This document shows, one piece after another, positions 13,252-25,069 of a stretch of DNA of 64,000 bases. A model generated the notes under the pieces. It had not been told where the DNA came from. It made no database searches and saw only the letters and a program-made list of their open reading frames with translations. Numbering within the stretch: position 1 is the first letter of the stretch; each line of letters begins with the position of its first letter. Source of the stretch: Guyanagaster necrorhizus (lineage: Eukaryota > Basidiomycota > Agaricomycetes > Agaricales > Physalacriaceae). Both the position numbers and the translations under genes were made by a program. Where the stretch lies: the NCBI RefSeq assembly GCF_019112545.1, contig NW_025064926.1, forward strand, positions 1 through 64,000, read 5' to 3'.

Positions 13252-14796
13252 ATGAGTCCCTTTGATCAGTATTCCCTCTCCCACTTTCCAGAATCTGGCC
13301 CCGTGACGCTCAAGTCCGACAGACGCGACGAACGAGGTTCTCAGTCGGGTTCAGATGACGGTTCCACCTACAACGTGTACAGTGACCCACAGAAGAGCGA
13401 CGGCGATGCCGATGGTGAGTCGCGCGCATTTACGTGTTCGCCGCCGACCCTCACCAGCGACGTGACAGATGATGCCGCCTTAACTTCCCAGAGTCTCAAT
13501 GCGGACGGCACGCCAAAGCGTCCCATGAACGCCTTTATGATTTTCGCCCGCAGACGACGTCCCCAGGTTTCAGCCGAGAACCAGTCGATGCGTACGGGCG
13601 AAATCAGCAAGATTCTGAGTAAAGAATGGTCGTCCATGTCACCGGTTAATCCCATCTCTTGGTTCACGATCGTACTCTCAGCTGAAACCGTTCCCCCATA
13701 GAACGACAAGCAGTTTTATCTAGACCAAGCGAAACAGCTCAAGGAGACATTCAACTCCAAATATCCCGACTATGTCTACAGGCGCCGCCCTAACAACTCT
13801 CGCAAGCGCCGAAAAACTGATGCGGCCGGCATGCGGGCCCCCGACGGGTCCATCATGCCGCCCGACGCGGCTGATGGTGATCTCGGTGAACCCTCCCCTT
13901 CTGATGGCGACGATTCACAAGCAGATCCCCTTGACATGGGTGGCTATTCACGATTGACTCACCCCTCGCACTACGGCGAACCTAGCGCTCCGCCCCATGC
14001 CAGACTACCCACGTTCCCCTTCACCTCCTCGCGATATGACATATCCGAGGGGCGCCTCTCGTACATGCAGCAGCCTGACCGCCTCCACCACTCGGTATCT
14101 TCACCGCGTCTATCACAATCGGGCCACCTGCCTTCGCAGTACCCGTACCCGCAGCGTCACAACTCGGGCCACTACCCCACCGACGCGACCTCAGCAGCTT
14201 GGGCGGGGGACACCTCCTCTAGCAGCACCCGATCATCTGGTTCTGGCTGGTTCGGTACCAGCGATCGCTCTGCCGCCACTCCTATCAGCGCAAAGTCTCA
14301 GTCTTTCCCTCCCCTATCTTCTCCCAGTTCGTGGCCTAGCCCGAACTCTCCTGGCCCAGGAGCGAGCCCCTCAACCTCGACGTCCAGTGCCTACTCCTTC
14401 CCCACACTCAACACCCCCTTTTTCCCCACTCAGGCCCAACTAAGTAGCTACCCCGCAGCGGCCTCACCTACCACCACCAACGGGACGAGCACTGCCTCGT
14501 CCCAGTATCAGCTCCCAGTACCAGGGGAGAGCCGGGGTTTTGATCACCATCGCAGTTTCGCCCCGTCGGGTGTTGGTGGCGGCGGCGGCGCGGGGGGGAC
14601 GAACGTGTACCCTTCGTCACATAACAACAATTCGCGCGCTACGGCTGGCTTACCTCGCGCTTTACCCCCCGTCACGTCCCTTTCCAACTCGCAGTTCCTC
14701 CATCATGGCGGGTCGTCAGGCGCCCCTACTACTATCCCTCCAGTATCTGCGATTGATGCAGGGTTCTGGAGCAGGGAGCGGATACTGGATGGGTGA
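13252..14796 (+). CDS. HMG-box (SOX/MATA-type) transcription factor
   Basis: Likely nuclear sequence-specific DNA-binding regulator. Three exons: 13252-13414, 13469-13644, 13702-14796; 477 residues. The HMG box runs from about residue 70 (TPKRPMNAFMIFARRRR) through EISKILSKEW and FYLDQAKQLKETF to KYPDYVYRRRP near 140, followed by a basic SRKRRK stretch that could be a nuclear signal. It is split by the second intron. The remaining two thirds are Ser/Pro/Gly/Thr-rich and look disordered, with runs such as GVGGGGGAGG, as in fungal HMG regulators of mating or development. The start is the first in-frame ATG after a CT-rich leader. The stop is followed within 5 nt by 55 consecutive C. The target pathway cannot be told from sequence. 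The donor of intron 2 (GTTAAT) is weak but preserves the domain. Confidence 0.85.
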
Positions 14797-14800
14797 TCCG

Positions 14801-14855
<55 letters not shown>
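14801..14855 (+). repeat. Run of 55 cytosines
   Basis: An uninterrupted C homopolymer lies directly after the HMG-box stop codon, in the presumed 3' UTR. It is long enough to be length-unstable and could also hide an assembly error. In other frames it would read as polyproline or, on the other strand, polyglycine; neither is credible coding. Confidence 0.95.
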
Positions 14856-14856
<1 letters not shown>

Positions 14857-15817
14857 CCCGTCTTCCACGCGGAATTTCGCCGTCAGTCTCTTTCTCCTTC
14901 TCCTCCTCCTCCTCTCTCCCGCGTTAAAATACAACGGACAGATGGTTTTAAAAGTACCCACCCAAAACTTTCCTCTGTAGTTCTAGTCACCCCTCGTTGC
15001 TGTCGTCCACGCTATCCCGTTGTATTTACCTGTACGTTTCACCAATTCCTAATCTCTTTCTTTTCCTCTTTCTTTTTTTTTTTTTTTCCTTTTTTTGGTT
15101 TTGGTTACGGTTTAGTAGTTTCGTGGTAAACCTTTTTTTTGTATCGGGTAGTTTTTCAAACATACACATCCTGATTAATACTTTTAGACTGTGGGTCTGG
15201 TGGGTCTGGTTTTTTGGGCAACACGTTTACGTTTCGAAATGATAACCACGGCAACTGTCGGCGTCAGGGTGCGTGGACGTGTTCCACCCGGGTGTATATT
15301 TATACCTCTCTATAATCACCGAGATTGCGTGAACCACGATCGAGGTGGAAGTTGAGTAGTACCACCGCCGACGGAGCTGGGTAACACAGCACGTTATGTA
15401 GGTCGAAGAGGGGGAAGTTCAAAAGTTCATATAGCAGCATAAACATCCGTTGATTCCACGAAATGAACTTGTCGACCTTAAAAATATGGGTTTACAATAA
15501 TAACATTAAGGTTATCTTAACCAATAGGTTTTTGAGATGCGAGAAAACACAGGATTACGGCCGTGGAAAGATGTAGTGGTAGTGGTAGTGGTAATACTAC
15601 TACAAATTCGTGCGCACAGCATTCTGATACTAATTGACAAAAATCAGCCCAGCGAGCTGAGAAAGGGAAGAGAGTTGGGTGGGCGCATCGCATCGCGTTG
15701 TACATGGGATCTATCTGTCTACCCGTTCCCTCTCGACCAACCCCGGGTTCAGAGGACCACGATCGGCAGCTAGCAGTGATGGTGGTGACGCATCGATGAG
15801 GTCAGACAATGGGCACA

Positions 15818-15819
<2 letters not shown>

Positions 15820-15851
<32 letters not shown>
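15820..15851 (+). repeat. Run of 32 cytosines followed by CCA repeats
   Basis: A second long C homopolymer about 1 kb after the first, continuing into a short CCA microsatellite. It lies in sequence without a recognised gene. It has the same strand orientation as the 55-C run. Confidence 0.95.
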
Positions 15852-18800
15852 ACCCCCACCACCACCACCCACCGTAATGGCCAACGCGCGGAAGGGCTAC
15901 CCCGCCAGAAGCGGGATGTTCTTAATATGGATAACCCCGCCTCAGCGAATTGCCCTTTTTGGAGTCACCCGATTAGACCTCGGATGTTTTCTCAAGCGAT
16001 CTCACGTAGGCAATGAGATATCACAGAATGTGCCACCAATGATTTTGGGGAGCCGGGGGGGCGGGAAGGATCGCATAAACGAGAGTAAACCCCACGCCCC
16101 TCAAGAGCGGGTTCTACGAGTAAAAACGCCCATCTCGAGACGGCACCGCAACCCCGTGGGCTGATAAAGATCACAGCCCCAAGAGGGAAGACGAGGTGCT
16201 GAGACGCTCGCTGGGATCGAACAATCGTGAATGCGCGATGTGAGGAGGCAGCACCCGGCAAAAGTTAACGTTCGTGGGAGTGGCCGCGGGTCAGCCGACC
16301 GCAACCCCAGGCACTCGTGAGCCCAGTTCCTAGAGACGGGGGAAAATGATGCGCGCACCCACCATGCCGGAAACTCTAAGTATAGTTCCCCGGTACCGGT
16401 GGGCCCTCAGTCGCTAGGCTAGTCAGCCGTGAAACCCTGACTGAGTGGATAGGGAGAGTATCTTATGTTGGGTAAAATATGGACGGCGACAGATGGGTTA
16501 TCCAGATCGTGAGGCATTTTTCTCTAAGCGATGATGGGGCGCCAATCGATTAGAATTTGGTGCCCAACTGGGCTCCTTGAAGGGCCTGTGTTATCGGAAG
16601 CTTATCGAGGGCTCGACTTGGAATATTTCTGCGTGGGCATGTGGGCCATGGTGCGTTGATGGGCGATATACCATGGCCGGGCGTGCCAGACAGCCTCGAC
16701 ACTAGAAGTCGCCAGCCCCCGCAGAAAGCACTCGAATCGAACACCCTGGAATCGATGGTACACGGACAAAAGGCTGCAGAAAGGAGTAAACATACTCCGT
16801 ACATAGCGCTTGAACTTGAGGTTCACTTCGGTGTGTCAAGGGAGGAGGGGAATGCCAAAAAAAAAAAAGAAACCTGCGCGGCGGCAGGCCGCCGCCAGGG
16901 GTGCCAGGACTATATTTAGGCATCACCACCGCACCTTGCCGAGCCGCGGCAAACATTGCTCAGTTTCCTTGACGCGAAGAATTATTTGGGGGCGTTCGTA
17001 TCAATTATCCATCTTTCTCTGCGTTATTGTGTTCATGTGCTCCCTGTGCTCTCTCTGTATATCCTGTGAACCACACCATGGGCAGCACAAACAAAGTGGA
17101 ACGAGAGGAGGACCTTCTAGATAGATGTTTCTGATTCCAACTTCGAGCGCCATACCCGAGTTGAACATATCCAGGTTAATTATGAACACCCCCTCCAAGG
17201 ATGGAATCTGGAACTATGCGTAACCGGATCTCCAGACATGATTGTGGCTTTTGGGTTCAAGTGGCTAAGCAGCCTATTTTCAATGCGGGAAGATTAAGTT
17301 GCCGTCATCGCAACCTCTCGTCGTGGCTGGGTGGGGGTATTTTTGTGCAAGGCGGCTTTACGTGCAATTTGTTTTTTTTCCTCATGTCGGATTCGTTACC
17401 TAGTCTTTCCGACGAGAGATTCCGCGAAGCTACGAAAGAGTCGCACGTGAGGTTATAGGGCTGTCTTCCACTCAGGCATGCTTGGGACCATTTCACAAGA
17501 AGGGTAAGCACTAGACCTACATACCATCACTCCTCTTGGAGGGTAGACTATAAATTTAGAAAAACAAAAAGGTCTAACGGTGTGTGGTCACCGCATGTCC
17601 TGGGGAAGGTAGGAATCCTTCCACCGGAGGGCGAGGCTAGATAGTAGGGACCGTATACCCGGAAAGCTGTTAAGCGATTGTTATTGGTCGACTCTGCCAA
17701 ACTGATGGGCAGGTCTTCTCAGCCTGTTCTACTATTGGCGACTGCGTCCTTTTGAGAAACTTGTGCAGGAGTTTTGAAAGGTTTCTGCAGAGTCCCAAAA
17801 AAAGAAAAATTTCAACCCAACCAAACGCGGATTTCTCGCAGATCATTCTCTCCGCAAACGTCAAGAGGCGTTAAGGAGTTCGCAACATGAGAAGGGAGAA
17901 TCAATCAATCAAAGGGGGAGGAGGGGGGGAAAGTTATACATCAGCTGACAAGATCAAAGCAAACGGATTGATGGTGAGAAGAATCACAAAGAAGGAAACA
18001 AACTTGTGTATCTGGGTCAAATGGATCATGGAACTCTTCTTCCGAATCGCACCAAAAGGAGAGGCCAAACATCCCCCCGCAACACACGGCCATCAGCTGC
18101 CGTGGGGCTTTGCGACCCGCCCTCCGAGATCCCTTATGAAACATGGGTAAGGGAAAAGGCGCATGTGCCTGACCACAATCTCCATCGAGATGATAGGTAA
18201 TGCACAGAAAATGGTTAGCCTGATTATCTCAGTCTCGGGAGAATTTAGGAAGCTTAGGCTGTAAGGTGCTTTGGCGGGTGTAATTAATCGCCAGATAACA
18301 TTACTCACGGATAGTTCTTTGCACACGGTTTGTGCTAAGGTAGTCACGCGTAGCACGCGGAAAGTGGCCCTGGACGTGACGATGGACGCTCAACGATATT
18401 CGAAGCAGTACAGAGATACCCTGGGGGGAGAGTGGAGGGGGGAAGAACTCCGGAATCGAGAAGGCTCAAGATGAATAGCCTCAGTAAAGGTGCATATGCC
18501 AAGCCAACCGCGAAGAGAAGTCCCCCGAAGAATCCCCGTCAACGAACAGTAAACTTCGGATGGGCAAACTGATGACGACCAGAACGAACATCGGATGTAG
18601 ATGCTCATCCCGGCGGGATCGAGAAAATAAATTATGAGTCCCCAGCAGCGGAGAGGCGGGTATGGTGAAATACGTCTCGCGGAGCGGGTGCCCATTTGTA
18701 GACGGTTAGAAATACAGCCTGGACTCTTTAGACAAATCTAGACCAGAAAGCGAGATTTATTTCGTGCCTGGCGCAAGGGAATCGCAGGGAATGTAAACTT

Positions 18801-19330
18801 TCCATGTAGACTAAAACAAGCACACAAAACCCACCTCCATGACAGCAGAGACCAGTTTGCGGTGGTCAAGCGGACGCAGAAATCCGGTGTAGTATCATTC
18901 ATGCGAGATTCTCCCTCAAGATCGTCAGCATGCACCACGCACGACCTTACAGCGGATATCGTGGTCAATCATCGGGCCCAATATCTGGTTGAGCACGCTG
19001 AACGCGGATTCCGACGCAACGCGGGAGCGTGAAGACCTAAGGTTGTGCTGTGAGAAACCGTATGTACCTGACCGCCATAAGGAGAACGGATTTCAACGCA
19101 ATCGTTCAGTGAGAATGCAACGAGGATGTCAAGAGTCATCGACAAGATACGCAGGCGTTTTTCGCCGGCAATTGGTCCTAGAGGGTTATTCACAGGCAGT
19201 TCCAGGTGGATCAAATTAAAATGCCGGTATATCCCAAGGATAGACGGGCTGGGCAAAATACAAGACGACAGCTTTGTCATGGGTAGGTACTAGGAAGAGG
19301 CCCCGGAAAAGGCGGCCACGATAAAATCGG

Positions 19331-19397
19331 AGAAGCTGAATCGCCTCTGAGCCGATCCAGACCGACCAGAGACTGGCTGAGAGAAGATTCAGCTTCT
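19331..19397. ncRNA. 67-nt foldback, possible hairpin RNA
   Basis: Outer arms 19331-19342 and 19386-19397 are exact 12-bp reverse complements. After a symmetric 2x2 internal loop, 19345-19353 pairs with 19375-19383 with one mismatch, leaving a 21-nt terminal loop. The shape resembles a small-RNA precursor, but a transposon remnant or protein-binding palindrome is also possible. No expression evidence is available, and the ncRNA label is tentative. Confidence 0.35.
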
Positions 19398-20413
19398 ATC
19401 AAGCCACAAAATCAGGGCAGAACCCGCTCGAAAAGATGGCCCAGATTGATATGTCAGCTCCCTGGATGAAATGTCATCAGTAACGAGTAGGATGAGATAA
19501 GTTGGGAGTTCACCAACCTGCTGTCATGGATTTGGACGAAAAAACCGTGGGATTTTGACCTCAAACATCAAAAATGCCATGCAAAACTTATGACTGGTAA
19601 CGTGAACAGAACCAAGTCGGTGCAGACAGTTCGGTACGTAGATATCCCGCTTTGGGAGATGCACTATCATAAGATTAGTTATCTTGTACGTATAACAGCT
19701 GAGAAAAAGTGCACCAGAGACGCCTCATGGTGCAAATCTACTAGCCAAAGAAGAACCGGGTAATGCCGCAGACCGCTGAGGACACCACGCTCACGTGACT
19801 GAACAGTGAACATCCGGATCCTCATTCAGACAGTCTGCGCTTCTTGCATTGTGCTTATACACACCTACTTTGAGTCTCACTATATTTCATAGATTGTTGA
19901 CGAAAGATAGGATTACACCTTGCAAAACATTTTCTAATCTACTGGTCCTGCCTCCTTCCTTAAACGCGCTCTTGTACAGGCCCAGAGCCTGCTATAATTG
20001 TATTGTATCAAGATTTGATCATATAGCCCGCGAAAGAAATCAGTGATTCATTTATACAAATATATGCTCCTCCATATACTCATGATGTTAATCATATAAA
20101 TATACACGTTTTCAGCTTGTAACTACGCATTGCCTTCTATTTATAACATTCCTACTCATTCAGAGATAACTGAGAAACATACACATGTACTTCGATTTTT
20201 GCCGACTCACATTAACCAGTCTCATTTTAATCTGCCTGATGATTCAGGGTGCTTGCTCCCTTCTCGACATTTTCCTCCGATAACGCGAACCTATTTGCAT
20301 AACAATTCTACAGATACACAATTCTTTTGTACTAGTTCTGAATATACAGTAGCGGCGGCATTATAGTGTTAAGCTGAAAGATAGTCCATATCGGACGGAA
20401 ACTACTACTACGA

Positions 20414-21894
20414 TCAAGCGAAAGCCACAGCCCAACCCATGATAGCCACAAAGGCAGTCAGCATAGCAGTCATGCTATCTTCCGCTCCATCAAACACACT
20501 TTGGGCTCTGTTGCTACTCGACTCCGCTTTGCTACCGGTTAAGCCAGCGGTAGTAGGAACACCGACCGGTCCCGTCTCAGTCGTCGAAACTTCAGCCGAG
20601 GCGGTCGCAGCTTCATGCCTAACCAGAGAAGTCGGGATTCAGAGAAGCCCGTCAACGCATGAGCCAGAGAAAAGTACGTACGCGGATGTGGCAGCTGCGG
20701 GGTTGGTCGCTGTGTTTATCAGAACCCGGTCGAGCATATGGAGAACGCCATTCCTGCAGAGCATATCCATTTTTATGATCCTGGCGTTTGCTACGTTTCC
20801 GCTGTGTACAAACGTTCCCGAAGAATTGGTCGTGAATGTGAGCGGCTCACCCCCTACCGAAGTCAAGTTTTCTGATGGCGTGAGTGAGGGTGAGTAGATT
20901 GTCGATACATTGACTATCTAAATATACCGTCAATCAGATGTAATCAAAAGGAAATAATTAAAAGGAAATGGTCACAACGTACATGGTTCTCCATGACAGG
21001 GACTGATGCTGTCGTATTCAAAGACGAGCGTGCAAGGTCAAACGCTGCATTGTCCGGCGCGAAGAACGTAAAACCTGCTATCGAATCGCTGTCTAACAAC
21101 TGCGTTATAGTTTCGTTGGTACCATTAGAAGAGGTAATGGTCGTCGAATTCAAATAATTGGCCAGATATGTGAGATTTTGCTCAACGAGAACGTCGGATA
21201 CATCGGGCGGAATTACGAGTACGCCGTTTATTCGATTCACAAGAAAATTTCCGACGAGCGTGCTGTTCAGAACAGAGACATTTTTTCTATCACAACGAAG
21301 GTTTAAATGATGATCAAAATAAGAGCCGTATGAACGCACGGTTGGTTGTACATCTGAACTGTGTGGTTAATATCACTCCAAACGAGTACCTGACTTTTAT
21401 TTCCTTCAAGCTCAACCACAGAAGAATTGTCAAGTAAAGTACGCCCGATAGTGACATTCGGGTAATTTTCTGCCTCGAGCGTGGCATTTGTTTGATTCCC
21501 TGTTTCATTCGTATGGGTGAAGCTGCCTGACACGATGTGGTACGCTAGCGCGTTGGCGAAAAGGTTGTCGTCACTAGGAAAACTTGAAGTATTCGTGGCA
21601 TTAGAAACTATAACACAACGTCAACTCTATCGAAACGCAAGTCGACCTGTAACTCTGCAGGCGAACATCGCACTTACATACTGCGTTATCTGGAGCAAAC
21701 AATGTATAATTTCCCGTAGTTAACCTCGCCAGAAGGCCTTGGCCTATGCTTGTGTTGTTGAGGCGGCCCGCCTGCGAAGCCAAGGTGGTAAGACCAACGG
21801 CTGCAAGCGCTGGACCAAGACCAATGGACAGCGTCGAATTATTCCAAGCGAGGGCAGGAATGGCAGTAGAGAGTAATACTAGAGCAAAAAACAT
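20414..21894 (-). CDS. Secreted GPI-anchored protein with two fasciclin (FAS1) domains
   Basis: Likely cell-surface adhesion protein. Five exons (minus): 21894-21678, 21607-21352, 21286-20983, 20917-20682, 20618-20414; 405 residues. An N-terminal hydrophobic signal (MFFALVLLSTAIPALA) is followed by a FAS1 repeat with YTLFAPDNAVF and NALAYHIVSG, and a second with FTFFAPDNAAF, ENHIVN, VYSPSL-like VSTIYSPSL and NGVLHMLDRVL. The C-terminus is Ser/Thr/Ala-rich and ends in a hydrophobic tail (MLTAFVAIMGWAVAFA) typical of GPI addition. N-x-S/T sites are very dense. Three introns start GTACRT-like or GTACAA and one GTAAGT. A TATAAA box lies about 50 bp upstream of the ATG (21941-21946). The substrate or partner is unknown. 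Confidence 0.88.
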
Positions 21895-21940
21895 ATTGGT
21901 GGGTAAGGAAGAAGGGGTGAGAATGTCAATGAAACTGATG

Positions 21941-21946
21941 TTTATA
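21941..21946 (-). promoter_or_regulatory. TATA box of the fasciclin gene
   Basis: TATAAA on the minus strand, about 47 bp before the ATG at 21894. The position is plausible for a TATA-type fungal promoter with a short leader. Confidence 0.5.
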
Positions 21947-22094
21947 GTGTTTGAGAAAGGTTGATATTTTCGGATAGCCGAAAAGATGAGAAATAATGAC
22001 CAGAGCTATGACCACTCGTCGTCGTATATGATGTCGAACTGAATTCGATGGTCCGATCGACAACTCCAAATGACTGTGCCGATCCACGTGTATC

Positions 22095-24257
22095 TTATTC
22101 AGATTGAGCTGCTTCCGCCGGTCCCCATAGTACATTTTCCTCGCAGAGGTGGGTCGGATCACAGACACCCGAAGACGCACAGTCCTCTTCAATTTGTGTC
22201 CCACACTGTGCTGCATTCAAATTTAAGAGCTGCCGGCGCCGCTGCGGAAGACATAAAGAAATACCTGCTAGTGGAACAAATTGACCCAGGGACTTCAAGG
22301 CATTCACAACCACCTGTAGAGATGATTCCGTCTGAAAAATTGGGTATCTATCAGATCCACCGTGATGAATATTCCACGTAAAAGCTTTCGCAATTGAAGT
22401 CCACAGTACCTAGGAATCTGTCAGACAATGAACAAAATGACAATAGACTACCATACGGAGAATAATGGATCGAGATATTCGTAGGCATCATCACTGAGAG
22501 AGGCAATGAGAGAGGCAGCATCCAAAGACGCTTGCAGAGCGTCGGCAGGGTTGTGGATCCGATTGATATTGATTACTGAAACGTAGACAAGGGTGCGAAC
22601 GAAGAAAATGTCAACATCCATGATGGATTCTGAAATGGGTAAAGAATAATCATGAACTAAGGGAAGGCACGCCTGTATACGCTCCAAAGCGTTCTTAACC
22701 GAAGTGAAGTTACACCAGTATTCCGCATCATAATTGTTGTTGTCTAGTCGTCCTATGGTGAGATGCTTATATGGAAATAAAGTAGGTTATCTGACCTGAA
22801 GAAATGAGCGCTGCCTCTTCATACAGGGCAGCGGCCTTGATTTTCAGAGCCAGTATTGAAGGGAACGCTATGGTCTCGCCGAAGAAGGCAATGGTGTCGG
22901 CGCTGTCTTGCTATGAAGGGAAGATATGAGCGTTTGCGAGATGCAAACAAAAGAGAACGTACGCTTGGAGGCAGAGGTGTTTCGATTCTGACTTTGTGTT
23001 CACCGGAACCAGATAGTAGACTTGGAAATCCCGTTGCTGCAGACCAGCAACTGTCAACCATGAAAATTTGCCAGAACGCTGATATCCTGTCGTTTATCTC
23101 CGTACTATGATGATGGGGATTAATGGGGATCTGGTTGTGCAATGGTCCAGGAAATTCAGTGGGGCAAATTCGATGAAGCCCAATTTCCAATGCCAGCCGT
23201 GCCGCAGAAACGGAATATCGATATCCTTCTACTATTTGCCCGGTGGAGTAAAGATATACGGCCAGAAGTGATGATGCTCGGACTACGTCAACAGTCTTCT
23301 CATGTTCGGAGAGTGCCGATGCAACGCCACGTAACACCAGGTCCAAGAAGTGTGTTTCCACATTCAAAAAGTGGGTGGACCGTGTGTAGTAACATCCGAG
23401 GAGGTACACAGCATTCATGAGCGCCGGATGCCGCTCGGATTCAGTCAGCCCTATGCCACATCCTTCGAAGTAACACTGATGTTGATGAGAAAGAAAGGTC
23501 TCGATCCTATTTGTTTCATGAGATTCGATGGGAAAATATATATCAACACACTCACAGTATTATCTTTATTTCCTGGGGCAACAAATCCTCGGTAGTCCAT
23601 GAGTATGGGAAGTCATACGTATAAGGTATACCAGAAAGTGTAGAGTCCTCCGGAGGAAGAGGCAGAGTTTGCGGACCTAAGGAATTCAGATCATCTAAAG
23701 ACATAGGCCCCATTTCATTGTATGATAAGGATTCGATGGAAAAAGGGGGCGATTGTGAAAGCGAGCTTGACGAAGAGGAGGCAGAGTGTGTGGTAAAGAT
23801 AGAAGTGAGGGTAGACGTTGTAGCCTGCGGTGTTGGTTTTATGGGAAAGACGTCTGAAGGGAAGTCACTGAAAAGTACGCTTCAGAATTTATATTTGAGT
23901 TTACGAGAGCGGCATTACCTCATGGTTTCTGACTGAAATAAATGCCCACGCAAAACTGAAATATTCTTTTGCTGCCGTTTCCGTTTCACGCCAGTATAAC
24001 GGCATTCATCTTCTCGATTTGCTTTGATACATTGCTGACACACTGGGTGAGTACCGTCGCATCTCTGGATATGGTAACAGAGTCAGTTCAAGTTGCACAT
24101 TATGATCCTTTGAGCTTACGGATTTACGTTTCCTGTGAGAACGATGGTGTGAGGGTCAGAAACGTCGATCGTAACGCCAAACGAAAGCTTACCTGCAAGC
24201 AAGACAAGCAGTACCTCTACGTAGAGGAGGTGCATTTTTGTGAGACTTTGAAGACAT
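22095..24257 (-). CDS. Zn2Cys6 transcription factor with fungal-specific regulatory domain
   Basis: Likely nuclear regulator of a metabolic gene set. Eight exons (minus): 24257-24193, 24132-24120, 24064-23919, 23867-23556, 23506-22963, 22910-22796, 22752-22457, 22409-22095; 601 residues. The binuclear zinc cluster has Cys at 18, 21, 28, 35, 38 and 47 with the basic CRKRKSRCDG run, and is assembled from three exons, the middle one only 13 nt. After a Ser/Thr-rich linker the middle-homology domain begins near residue 180 (FLSHQHQC, HPALMNAVYLLGC) and includes ASSLLAVYLYSTGQ, ARLALEIGLHR and RISAFWQIFMVD, matching the Fungal_trans family. It lies between the fasciclin gene and the serine hydrolase, on the same strand. 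The last exon (residues after about 497) is the least certain part: the final C-terminal segment reads Cys/Gln-rich and could be spliced differently. Confidence 0.85.
24120..24132 (-). other. 13-nt microexon in the zinc-cluster coding sequence
   Basis: This exon supplies the end of CR and KRKS between the second and third cysteine of the cluster. Flanking introns are 24133-24192 (60 bp) and 24065-24119 (55 bp), with GTAAGC donors on both. Without it the DNA-binding motif is not formed, so the splice model is well supported by the motif itself. Confidence 0.8.
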
Positions 24258-24540
24258 GACTACGTAGGAAGGTAAGAGAAAACGAGCAAAACAGTAGCTG
24301 ACCGTCTCGCCCTTTTATCTGAATGATAGGTAGATTGGTCACTTCCTACCGAAACAGTCTGTAATAAGACGTTTCTAGGTTAGTAGCAGGTTGGCTGATG
24401 AAGACGTGTTTCAAGTTCCCAGAGTGGATAAGCATTGATGATTTGCAAAAACCATGTGTTATGAAGACGGAAACGAAGATCTGCAAGGAATTAACTTTGC
24501 GGAACTAGTTGCCCTTGCGACTTGAAAAGATCAGTGATGA

Positions 24541-24585
24541 GCAATAAAACAACCAGCGCTTACCTCTAAGCGCGGGGTTGATTGC
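24541..24585. repeat. Composite hairpin
   Basis: Three nested stems pair exactly: 24541-24545 with 24581-24585, 24550-24554 with 24576-24580, and a 7-bp stem 24556-24562 with 24567-24573 around a 4-nt CCTC loop. Small bulges separate them. It lies about 300 bp upstream of the Zn2Cys6 start codon. Confidence 0.6.
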
Positions 24586-24877
24586 ACGTCTGAGTCGCAA
24601 AGCGAAAGGAGCGCCATCTAAGAAATAAGTGTCAGATTAGTATACACGGTACACGAAAAGAGTTACTGTGCGCATGACCGATGAACATTAGTGAGAAGAC
24701 AACAGACAGAATTCGGACGCATAAGCTGTGTGATGTTAGATCAGACTGAATCCCGCTATAGTCGGATGAGGAGTCCATTACTGTTCATCAGTGATGCAGC
24801 AGACGAGAGTGATTGTTAAAGTAGAAAGTCGTCGACCGCCTCAGTAGTCGGTACTATATGGCAACGTCTCATTTGAG

Positions 24878-24914
24878 CCGCCGATTATTAAAAAGGGTCA
24901 TTTTTAATCGGCGG
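24878..24914. repeat. 10-bp perfect inverted repeat
   Basis: CCGCCGATTA at 24878-24887 and its exact reverse complement at 24905-24914 flank a 17-nt A/T-rich loop. It lies about 160 bp beyond the hydrolase stop. It could be an operator, a terminator-like structure or a small transposon remnant. Confidence 0.6.
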
Positions 24915-25069
24915 GAATTGGGGACCTCGGTCGCCCTGACGATTTCTCGGACTGGAACATCTTGCGAGGTCAGAGAGTTCTAGATAGGAGATTTTTCAAA
25001 CGGCGGACACAGCAACGCCAGCACTGGTAGGTCTGTCCGCTCAACATCCTTCCATACTACAGATCCTGA

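Larger units (their letters stand above)
14856..20413. other. 5.5-kb region without a recognisable gene
   Basis: It starts with T-rich sequence (15060-15160) that fits the HMG-box 3' UTR. After that only short open frames with no recognisable family occur. It contains a GTAGTG-type microsatellite (15573-15592), a 32-C run (15820-15851) and a strong foldback (19331-19397), listed separately. The last 600 bp before the fasciclin gene are A/T-rich. Confidence 0.5.
24258..25069. other. Spacer between hydrolase 3' end and regulator 5' end
   Basis: It is the presumed promoter of the Zn2Cys6 gene and the 3' region of the hydrolase gene. No coding signal was seen. Two clear foldbacks lie inside it, at 24541-24585 and 24878-24914, listed separately. 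Confidence 0.55.

Noticed and set aside
14540..14980. Open frame reading through the 55-C run as polyproline (and polyglycine on the other strand)
   Set aside because: It is a homopolymer artefact overlapping the HMG-box 3' end in another frame; nothing else in it looks coding.
16200..16260. tRNA-like box (GGGATCGAAC) on the minus strand
   Set aside because: No matching acceptor stem or D-arm within tRNA distance.
20439..20897. 152-codon + strand open frame over the fasciclin gene
   Set aside because: It is antisense to the last exons and intron of a gene whose minus-strand motifs and splice phases are consistent.
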